Assembly: GCA_017998575.1 (NCBI GenBank)
Contig: JAGOCV010000287.1
Coordinates: forward strand, 1 to 5,187
Source of the DNA: Burkholderiaceae bacterium
GTDB taxonomy: Bacteria > Pseudomonadota > Gammaproteobacteria > Burkholderiales > Burkholderiaceae
Direction of reading: 5' to 3'
Length of the DNA: 5,187 bases
Below, one piece after another: positions 1-5,187 of the stretch (position 1 is the first letter of the stretch; every line of letters starts with the position of its first letter). Under the pieces are notes generated by a model, which saw nothing but the letters and a program-made list of their open reading frames with translations, had not been told where the DNA came from and made no database searches. Both the position numbers and the translations under genes were made by a program.

Positions 1-1145
1 GTGAGCTGTCGGGCCGGCTGGAGGCGTTTTCTTCGGTGGCTGTGGACGGCCAGCCGCAGATGGCGGCGCTGGAACTTCGCGGCCGCGCCGAAAGCACGGC
101 CACGCTCAAAGTCACCGGCCGGCTCAATCCTCTGGCCCAGCCGCTGGCGCTCGACATCCAGGGCAAGGTGCGCGACCTGGAGCTACCGCCGCTCTCGCCC
201 TACAGCGTCAAGTACGCAGGCCACGGCATCGAGCGCGGCAAGCTCAGCGTCGATGTGCGCTACCGCGTGCAGCCCGATGGCCAGCTCACGGCCAGCAACC
301 GGCTGATCCTCAATCAACTGAGCTTCAGCGATCCCGTGCAGGGCGCACCGGCCAGCCTGCCCGTGCGGCTGGCCGTCGCCTTGCTGGCTGATCGCAACGG
401 CGTGATCGACATCGACCTGCCGATCAGCGGATCGCTCAACGATCCGCAGTTCAGCCTGGGGCCGGTGATCTTCAAGGTGATTGTCAACCTGGTGGTGAAA
501 GCCATCACGTCGCCGTTTTCTCTGCTGGCCGGACTGGGCGCCGACGCCGACGAAATGGGCGCGATCGAGTTCGTCCCTGGCACGTCAGAGCTCAAGCCCG
601 ATGCGCGAGACGGTCTCGACAAAGTGGCGCGCGCGCTGACCGACCGGCCCGCGCTGCGTCTGACCGTGGTTGGCACGGCCGGGCTCGAGGCCGAGCGCAG
701 CGCCTGGCAGCGCGCTCGGCTGGCGCAACTGGTGCTGGCCGAGAAGCGCCGGGCAGCCGTCATCGGCGGGCGCGATGCCGCCAGCGTGACGGCCGTGGCC
801 GCCGACGAGTACGCGCCGTTGCTGCGCGCCGTCTACCGCCGCTCCGACATCGATGGCAAGCCACGCAACCTCGTGGGCATGCAGCGCGATCTGCCCGTGC
901 CCGAGATGGAGGCGTTGCTGCTGGCCCATCTGCCGGCCACCGAGGACGCCATGCGCGAACTGGCGGTGCAGCGCGCCGTCGTGGTGCGAGACTATCTGGC
1001 GAGCCGGGAGCTGCCGCTCGACAGGTTGTTTCTCGGCGCGCCGCACCTGCAGGGCCAGCCGGGTTCGGCCAGCGCATCGACGGGCAGCGCACCGGCCGAA
1101 ACCGCGTGGACGCCGCGCGCCGAACTCACGCTGGCGACGCGGTGA
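1..1145 (+). CDS. DUF748 / AsmA-like envelope protein, C-terminal part (5'-truncated)
   Basis: The frame is open from base 3 to the TGA at 1143-1145. This gives 380 codons with no start in the window; the GTG at 36 is only an internal Val codon. What is seen: a beta-rich amphipathic region, then IDIDLPISGSLNDPQFSLGP (residues 135-154). Next comes the hydrophobic segment VIFKVIVNLVVKAITSPFSLLAGL at 155-178, given in part as VIFKVIVN...SPFSLL. An OmpA-like tail follows from about 187, with IEFVPGTSELKPDARDGLDKV and a helical stretch rich in Arg/Ala. The protein ends with a Ser/Ala/Gly-rich spacer and a last strand, RAELTLATR. This order is the usual C-terminus of DUF748 proteins, which belong to the AsmA-like group. 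Those proteins are generally anchored in the inner membrane and lie in the periplasm, and several relatives (YhdP, TamB, YdbH) act in lipid transfer to the outer membrane. A lipid-transfer role here is inference only. Full-length members usually exceed 1000 residues, so roughly two thirds lies upstream. Confidence 0.88.
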   Translation, partial: ELSGRLEAFSSVAVDGQPQMAALELRGRAESTATLKVTGRLNPLAQPLALDIQGKVRDLELPPLSPYSVKYAGHGIERGKLSVDVRYRVQPDGQLTASNRLILNQLSFSDPVQGAPASLPVRLAVALLADRNGVIDIDLPISGSLNDPQFSLGPVIFKVIVNLVVKAITSPFSLLAGLGADADEMGAIEFVPGTSELKPDARDGLDKVARALTDRPALRLTVVGTAGLEAERSAWQRARLAQLVLAEKRRAAVIGGRDAASVTAVAADEYAPLLRAVYRRSDIDGKPRNLVGMQRDLPVPEMEALLLAHLPATEDAMRELAVQRAVVVRDYLASRELPLDRLFLGAPHLQGQPGSASASTGSAPAETAWTPRAELTLATR

Positions 1146-1248
1146 AAACCCGCATCGCCGCGGGTGCGCGAGAATAGCGGTTTTGCCGCGCGGCATCCGG
1201 TGGGTCGGGGCGCGCGAGCCAGAACACGTCGTTGGAATCCATCGCTCC
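1146..1248 (+). other. Intergenic gap before the DUF349 gene; weak promoter candidate only
   Basis: This 103-bp gap holds the hairpin described above and a self-complementary decamer, GCCGCGCGGC, at 1185-1194. GAGAAT at 1170-1175 is a possible -10 element: it matches TATAAT at four of six positions, including the important second A and last T. I see no good -35 box at the right distance, since the bases there are A/C rich. If used, it would start transcription near 1182 and leave a leader of about 65 bases. Just before the ATG there is only a weak Shine-Dalgarno-like TTGGAA (1232-1237), 11 bases upstream. Separate transcription of the DUF349 gene is therefore possible but not shown. Confidence 0.3.
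1148..1184 (+). terminator. Possible weak terminator after the DUF748 gene
   Basis: Three bases after the DUF748 stop, ACCCGC (1148-1153) and GCGGGT (1160-1165) form a 6-bp perfect stem with a 6-base loop. The nearest T run (TTTT, 1181-1184) is 15 bases further on, so this is not a classical intrinsic terminator. An alternative longer pairing joins AAAACC (1145-1150) to GGTTTT (1179-1184), extended by GC pairs past one bulged C. The two folds compete. Either could slow transcription, but termination is not proven and read-through into the DUF349 gene is possible. Confidence 0.25.
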
Positions 1249-4200
1249 ATGTTTCCCTTTTCGTCTCGCAACACCCCTGCGCCCGCTGCCGTGAACACGC
1301 CCGCCGCCAAGCCCGCCGAACCCCATCCGCTCGATGCCGCCACGGGCGGTGTCTTCTCGGCCGCCACTTCGGGCGAGCGCGCCGCCAAGGTGCGCGACTG
1401 GCTGGCCACCGAGCCCACCACCGAGCTCATGCAGGAAGTCTTCAAGGAGCTGAGCGCGCGCGACAAGGGCGCTGCCCGTCCGCTGCGCGAGAAGCTCGAT
1501 GAACTCAAGCGTGCGCGTGGCCAGGAAACGCTGGCGACCGAATGGGCCGACAAGGCCAGCGCCTTGCTCGGCCAGTCGCGCCTGAACATCGCCGACGCCA
1601 TGGCCTGGCAGCGCGATGCTGCGCGCGCCGGCGCGCCGCTCTCACGCGAGCCGCTGGCGACGCTGCGTGCGCAGCTGGCCGAACGCGTGAAGGCCATCGA
1701 AGACCTGCACCACCGCGTGCAGGTGCAACGCGAAGCCGCGGTATTGCTGGCGCAACGCATCGAAGTGCTGTCCACCAAGGGCTGGGAAGGCGCGCAGGCC
1801 GCATCGACGGCCCTGGCCGCCGACGTGCCGGCCTGGCAGGCCCAGGCGGATGCGCTGACGGCCGATCCCGGCTGGGTCAGCGTCGATGCGAAATTCCCGC
1901 CGCAGCTCGAGGCGTCCCGCACGCAATTGCTCTCCGTGTGGGAAGCGTTCTCTGCCGCGCTGGGCCAGGCCGTCGTGGCCGCCACGGACCCGGCCGCGCC
2001 GCTGCCTCCGGTACCCGTGTGGGCCGACGAGTTGCGCGTGGCGAGGGGCGAGCCGGCCCAGGCCGAAACGCGCGAGCCCAAGGCGCCGTCGCGCCCGAAG
2101 ATCGACCCGGCCGTGCGCGAGCAGGCCCGTCAGGTCGTGCGCGAGGCGCTGGCGCGTGTGCAGCAGGAGGTGGCCGAGGGCCACGGCAAGGCCAGCGCGG
2201 GTGCTGCTGGCGCACTGCGCACCGCACTCAAGGACAACAGCCGCCTGATCGGCCCCGAGCTCGAAGCCGAAGTCAATGCCGCGCTGGCCGCGGCCGGTGA
2301 ACTCGAAGGCTGGCAGCGTTGGCGCGCCGACCAACTGCGCGAAGAACTCGTGGCGCGCGCCGAGGCGTTGGTGCCGCGCCGCGCGCAGGAGCCGGCTGCG
2401 ACACCGGCTGCGGCCGAGGAGTCTGCCGCCACCGCTGCGACGACGCAGGCGGATGACGCCGCTGTCGATGCCACCGCGACCGCTGCCGAGCCGCAGGCCG
2501 CCGAAGCACCGGCGGCCGATGTGCCGCAGGATTCGACGGCAGAGGCGGCTCCGGCTGCTGCCGAGGCGCCGGTCGCCCAGGCTGGCGACGCACCGGTCGC
2601 AGCAGATGAAGCCGCCTCGGCCGGCGACGCCAGGCCCGCGCGCGGCGCGCGCGAGCCTCGGCCACCGCGTGAGCCCCGCGCGCCGCGCGAGCGCCCGCAG
2701 CCCGTGCTGTCGGGCCGCAAGATGCAGGAAACCCTGCGCAAGTTGCGCGAGGAATGGAAGCAGACCGACCAGGGCGGCGTGCCCAACCATGCGCTGTGGC
2801 GCCGCTTCGATGCAGCCTGCAACGAAGCGCACAAGGTGGTCGAAGCCTGGCTGGAAAAGACCCGTGCCGAGGCCGGCGAGCACAAGGCCCATCGCCTGGC
2901 GCTCATCGGCGAGGTGAAGGCCTGGACCGAAGCCCATGCCACCAGCACCGACTGGCGGGGCATGCAGCGTGCGCTGTACCAGTTCGCCGAACGCTGGCGC
3001 GCCTCGGGCCACCTGGGCGAGAAAGCCTATGCCGACATCCAGCCGCAGTGGAAGGCCGCCATCGCCGCAGCTCACCTGCCGCTCGAAACCGCGCAGAAAG
3101 CCAGCGTGGCGCGACGCCAGGCGCTCATCGACGAAGCCACGGCGCTGGGCGCGCAGCCCATGCTGCGCATCGACGCCGTCAAGGCTCTGCAGCAGCGCTG
3201 GCAGGTCGAGGCACAGTCGGTACCGCTGGAGCGCCGCCACGAGCAGAAGCTGTGGGACGCCTTCCGCAAGCCGATCGACGAAGCGTTCCAGCGCAAGGGC
3301 GCGGAGCGCGAGCGCGCGGCCAGTGCCGTGAGCGAACATGATCGCGCCGTGCTCGAAGCGTCGCGCGCGGTGGATGCGGCCACGGCCAGCGGCGACGCCC
3401 AGCAGATCCGGGCTGCCGTGGCGGCTCTCGAAGCCGCGCTGCGTGCGCCTGCCGCGGGTGCTCCGGCTGCCGCGTCTGCCGTGTCCGCAGCACCTGCGCC
3501 CGCGCCCGCCGACGCAGGTGGCGATGCCGCAGCGTCATCGCCCGCAGACGGCGCGGCCGATGCCGATGCAGCAGTGGCGGCGAGCGAGCCTGCAGAAGCT
3601 CCTGCGGCAGCCGCGCCGAAACCGGCGCCGCGCCCCGTGGTGGCGGTTCGCGGTGATGACCGTCCAGGCGCCAGGCGTGCCGAGCAGGCGCCGGCCCAAC
3701 GCGGCGGGCGCCCCGGCGACCGTCGTGATGCACGCCCCGGCGATCGGCGGGATGCGCCCGGCCGTGGCGGTGACTTCCGCCGCGATGGCGGTCCGCGCAC
3801 CAGCGAGTGGAGCAACCGCCGCGACGAAGTGCCGCGCGGCCCGCGCCTGGGCGATGCGGCCTTCCGTGCCCAGCGCGAAGCGCTCGAACGCAGCCAGATG
3901 GCGTTGCGCAAGCTCCAGGCTCAGGCGCACGGAGAAACGCTGACGCAACTGCTGGGCGCGTGGGAACAGCGCAACGCCGATCAGGTGCCGCCCGCGCAGG
4001 AACTGGGCCGGGCCGTCACACCGGCCGTGCGCACGGCCTGGACGCGTGCGCTTTCGTCGCCGGCCGCGGGCAGCGATGCGGGCGAGGCCATGCTGCGTCT
4101 GGAGATGGCGGCCGACGTACCGACCCCCGCCGAGCAACTGTCGGCGCGCCGCATGCTGCAACTTCAGTTGCTCACGCGCCGAAATGCACCGTCGCCCGAA

Positions 4201-4302
4201 GAAACCTGGGGCGAGGATGCGGCACGCGTGCTGGCCGCGCCGCACGACGCAAACACAGCGCGGCGCCTGCAGAATGCGCTGAAGGCACTGCTGCGACGCT
4301 GA
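1249..4302 (+). CDS. Multi-domain DUF349 protein with two charge-segregated linkers
   Basis: The frame is open from 853, but the earlier part overlaps the DUF748 gene and is only a shadow. The ATG at 1249 is the first start after that gene and gives 1017 residues beginning MFPFSSRNTP. Domains: an N-terminal helical block (about 40-375) ending in LEGWQRWRADQLREEL (352-367), whose W..W pattern is typical of the family. Linker 1 is about 379-489. The DUF349 repeats (about 490-690) show EEWK (501-504) with LWRRF (516-520), then ERWR (581-584) with QPQW (598-601), then QRWQ (649-652) with LWDAF (668-672). Linker 2 is about 733-866. A C-terminal helical block contains LRLEMAADVPTPAEQ (949-963), which resembles the conserved C-terminal signature of proteobacterial DUF349 proteins. 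There is no signal peptide or membrane segment, so it is probably cytoplasmic. The molecular role of DUF349 is not established and I do not assign one. The helical repeats and linkers suggest a scaffold or nucleic-acid/ribonucleoprotein binder, which is inference. Confidence 0.9.
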   Translation: MFPFSSRNTPAPAAVNTPAAKPAEPHPLDAATGGVFSAATSGERAAKVRDWLATEPTTELMQEVFKELSARDKGAARPLREKLDELKRARGQETLATEWADKASALLGQSRLNIADAMAWQRDAARAGAPLSREPLATLRAQLAERVKAIEDLHHRVQVQREAAVLLAQRIEVLSTKGWEGAQAASTALAADVPAWQAQADALTADPGWVSVDAKFPPQLEASRTQLLSVWEAFSAALGQAVVAATDPAAPLPPVPVWADELRVARGEPAQAETREPKAPSRPKIDPAVREQARQVVREALARVQQEVAEGHGKASAGAAGALRTALKDNSRLIGPELEAEVNAALAAAGELEGWQRWRADQLREELVARAEALVPRRAQEPAATPAAAEESAATAATTQADDAAVDATATAAEPQAAEAPAADVPQDSTAEAAPAAAEAPVAQAGDAPVAADEAASAGDARPARGAREPRPPREPRAPRERPQPVLSGRKMQETLRKLREEWKQTDQGGVPNHALWRRFDAACNEAHKVVEAWLEKTRAEAGEHKAHRLALIGEVKAWTEAHATSTDWRGMQRALYQFAERWRASGHLGEKAYADIQPQWKAAIAAAHLPLETAQKASVARRQALIDEATALGAQPMLRIDAVKALQQRWQVEAQSVPLERRHEQKLWDAFRKPIDEAFQRKGAERERAASAVSEHDRAVLEASRAVDAATASGDAQQIRAAVAALEAALRAPAAGAPAAASAVSAAPAPAPADAGGDAAASSPADGAADADAAVAASEPAEAPAAAAPKPAPRPVVAVRGDDRPGARRAEQAPAQRGGRPGDRRDARPGDRRDAPGRGGDFRRDGGPRTSEWSNRRDEVPRGPRLGDAAFRAQREALERSQMALRKLQAQAHGETLTQLLGAWEQRNADQVPPAQELGRAVTPAVRTAWTRALSSPAAGSDAGEAMLRLEMAADVPTPAEQLSARRMLQLQLLTRRNAPSPEETWGEDAARVLAAPHDANTARRLQNALKALLRR
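2632..2694 (+). repeat. Arg-x-x triplet repeat in linker 1 of the DUF349 protein
   Basis: Residues 462-482 read as seven triplets, each starting with Arg: RPA, RGA, REP, RPP, REP, RAP, RER. At DNA level this is a degenerate 9-bp period. The tract directly follows 81 residues (381-461) that contain, by my count, 16 Asp/Glu and no Arg, Lys or His. It ends just before the first DUF349 repeat. Pro and Arg at this spacing would favour an extended, positively charged strand. Binding to nucleic acid or to an acidic partner is only inferred. Confidence 0.7.
3709..3756 (+). repeat. Tandem 24-bp repeat encoding RPGDRRDA twice (linker 2)
   Basis: Two adjacent 24-bp units encode the identical octapeptide RPGDRRDA at residues 821-828 and 829-836. 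The DNA units differ at four of 24 positions and all four differences are synonymous. The surrounding region (about 795-864) is Arg/Gly/Asp rich, with 19 Arg by my count and RGG-like pieces such as QRGGRPGD and GRGGDFRRDGG. It follows an Ala-rich acidic stretch (733-790) that has no Arg or Lys. Confidence 0.75.
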
Positions 4303-4306
4303 TGCC

Positions 4307-4350
4307 AAACGGCTGATCGACGATGCCGCCTCCGGGCGGCATCGCCGTTT
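4307..4350. terminator. Bidirectional intrinsic terminator between convergent genes
   Basis: CGATGCCGCC (4321-4330) and GGCGGCATCG (4335-4344) are perfect complements: a 10-bp GC-rich stem with a 4-base loop, TCCG. On the plus strand it is followed by CCGTTT (4345-4350). That run can also pair with AAACGG (4307-4312) across an 8-base bulge, so the structure has an A flank and a T flank and can act from either side. The T runs are short (three), which makes it weaker than the textbook form. It begins 5 bases after the DUF349 stop codon and its last base overlaps the mtfA stop codon. Confidence 0.75.
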
Positions 4351-5144
4351 CAGGGCCCGACCTTCGAGTCAGGCTCGAAGAAGGCTTCGAACAGAGGCAT
4401 GAGTGCAGGGAATTCGCTGGCGAAGCGCGCGCGGTTGACGAAGAAGGCCTCGCCCGCCACGGCAAAAAACTCTTCCACCGCCACAGCGCCGTAGTCGTCG
4501 AGCCACGGCCATTCGCCGCCGAAGCGCTCGGCGATCACCACCTTTTCGCGAAAGCGTTCGTACTCGGCGTGCACGATTTCGAGCCACGCCTCGCGTGCGC
4601 GCGCCGCGCCCGTGTGGCCCAGGAAGCCGGACGGCAGCGGCGGGCAGCCGTCGGGTGCGCCATCCCGCATGTCGATCTTGTGGATGAACTCGTGCATGAC
4701 CACGTTGTAGCCCTGCTCGGCCGATTCGGCGGCTTCGTCGACGGCCTGCCAGCTCAGCATCACCGGCCCGCCTTCCATCGCCTCGCCGGCCAGCACCTCG
4801 TCGTAGTGGTGCACCACGCCGGCTTCGTCCACATGCTCGCGGCGCGCTACCGCTTCGGCCGGGTGGATCACGATGCCGATGAAATCGTCATACCACCCCA
4901 GGCCCAGGTGCAATACGGGCACGACGGCTTGCGCGGCCACGGCCACGGCCACGGCGTCGGTGATCTCGAAGCCATGCGCGCCGGTGAACTCCTTGCGCGC
5001 GATGAACTCGGCCGCCAGTTCGCGCAGCCGGGCCTGTTCATGCGTTGGGCGGGCGGACAGGAATCCGTGGCGCTGCACGACGGGCAGCCAGAGTTCGTCG
5101 GGAATCGGGGCCGCCTTGCGGCGCGCGCGCAGCCAGCCGAACAT
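4350..5144 (-). CDS. mtfA: MtfA-type zinc-dependent peptidase (family M90)
   Basis: A complete gene of 264 residues, close to the 265 of E. coli MtfA. It begins MFGWLRARRK, a usual type of N-terminus for the family, and ends with TGA at 4350-4352. Visible motifs: GLGWYDDFIGIVIHPAEAV (81-99), LSWQAV (130-135), and the zinc motif HEFIH (151-155) with catalytic Glu152 and ligands His151 and His155. DMRDGAPDGCPPLPSGFLGH (158-177) follows. DYGAVAVEEFFAVAGEAFF (217-235) contains Glu225, the likely third zinc ligand by alignment with Glu212 of E. coli. There is no signal peptide or membrane segment, so it is cytosolic. E. coli MtfA has aminopeptidase activity and binds the repressor Mlc, which controls the glucose PTS gene ptsG. 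Many Burkholderiales lack that glucose PTS, so the partner here may differ (inference). No clear Shine-Dalgarno precedes the ATG, and the frame stays open to the window edge without another ATG, GTG or TTG. The gene converges on the DUF349 gene with a 47-bp gap. Confidence 0.93.
   Translation of the reverse strand: MFGWLRARRKAAPIPDELWLPVVQRHGFLSARPTHEQARLRELAAEFIARKEFTGAHGFEITDAVAVAVAAQAVVPVLHLGLGWYDDFIGIVIHPAEAVARREHVDEAGVVHHYDEVLAGEAMEGGPVMLSWQAVDEAAESAEQGYNVVMHEFIHKIDMRDGAPDGCPPLPSGFLGHTGAARAREAWLEIVHAEYERFREKVVIAERFGGEWPWLDDYGAVAVEEFFAVAGEAFFVNRARFASEFPALMPLFEAFFEPDSKVGP
4935..4952 (-). repeat. Three-copy hexamer repeat inside mtfA
   Basis: GGCCAC occurs three times in tandem on the plus strand. 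On the mtfA strand it encodes Val-Ala three times, within ITDAVAVAVAAQAVV (residues 61-75), in a predicted buried hydrophobic helix. Copy-number changes would stay in frame. It may simply reflect codon bias. Confidence 0.5.
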
Positions 5145-5187
5145 GGCGATGGTCAGGTGGCCGCCAGCGGCAGGCGCCGCGTAACGC
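5145..5187 (-). other. Region upstream of mtfA; possible end of another minus-strand gene
   Basis: The 43 bases before the mtfA ATG show no promoter or strong ribosome-binding site. In a different minus-strand frame the bases read VTRRLPLAAT and then stop (TGA, complement of 5153-5155), leaving 8 bases to the mtfA start. If this is the tail of an upstream gene, mtfA would be the second gene of an operon and could be translated by coupling. Ten open codons in GC-rich DNA are weak evidence. Confidence 0.2.

Noticed and set aside
1..306. Plus-strand frame of 101 codons starting with GTG at base 1.
   Set aside because: Its product is Arg/Ser/Trp-rich without motifs. The frame starting at base 3 carries the recognisable DUF748 sequence over the same bases.
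853..1248. N-terminal extension of the DUF349 frame upstream of 1249.
   Set aside because: It lies mostly inside the DUF748 gene in another frame and reads as Arg/Cys/Trp-rich shadow sequence. Family-like sequence begins only after the ATG at 1249.
2386..2715. Possible frameshift or foreign insert at the Ala-rich linker of the DUF349 gene.
   Set aside because: The frame is continuous, base composition matches the neighbours, and family-typical sequence resumes in the same frame after the linker.
585..3911. Long minus-strand open frames (498, 565, 277 and 279 codons) opposite the DUF748 and DUF349 genes.
   Set aside because: They mirror genes with strong third-position G/C bias, which removes stop codons on the opposite strand. 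Their translations are low-complexity Ala/Arg/Ser mixtures with no recognisable motif, and they overlap well-supported genes.
4873..5184. Plus-strand frame of 103 codons opposite the 5' part of mtfA.
   Set aside because: It is antisense to a clear M90 peptidase, has no recognisable domain, and is expected from codon bias.

Overview
The window is very GC-rich, with strong third-position G/C bias. Everything in it looks like ordinary chromosomal DNA of a betaproteobacterium. The order Burkholderiales, probably near Comamonadaceae, is my best guess, based on codon use, the Ala/Arg-rich linkers and the family combination. I could not run a search to confirm this. I see no rRNA, tRNA, insertion sequence, CRISPR array, phage gene or attachment site.

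Layout: (1) Bases 1-1145, plus strand: the C-terminal 380 codons of a large AsmA-like DUF748 protein, a periplasmic, envelope-associated family; its start lies outside the window. (2) Bases 1146-1248: a 103-bp gap with small inverted repeats and at most a weak promoter. (3) Bases 1249-4302, plus strand: a 1017-residue multi-domain DUF349 protein. Three helical blocks are separated by two long, charge-segregated, probably disordered linkers. (4) Bases 4303-4349: a 47-bp gap between convergent genes, nearly filled by a 10-bp perfect hairpin that probably terminates transcription from both sides. (5) Bases 4350-5144, minus strand: a complete MtfA-type zinc peptidase (family M90). (6) Bases 5145-5187: upstream of mtfA, where a minus-strand stop codon 8 bp before the mtfA start may be the end of another gene.

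The three genes do not form an obvious pathway. The DUF748 and DUF349 genes are co-directional but separated by about 100 bp. mtfA is convergent and so independently transcribed. I did not find a new defence, mobile or metabolic system. The most unusual material is inside the DUF349 protein. Each of its two linkers runs from an Ala/Asp/Glu stretch without Arg or Lys into an Arg-rich tract. The first Arg tract has an Arg at every third residue. The second contains an exact octapeptide tandem repeat encoded by diverged DNA.
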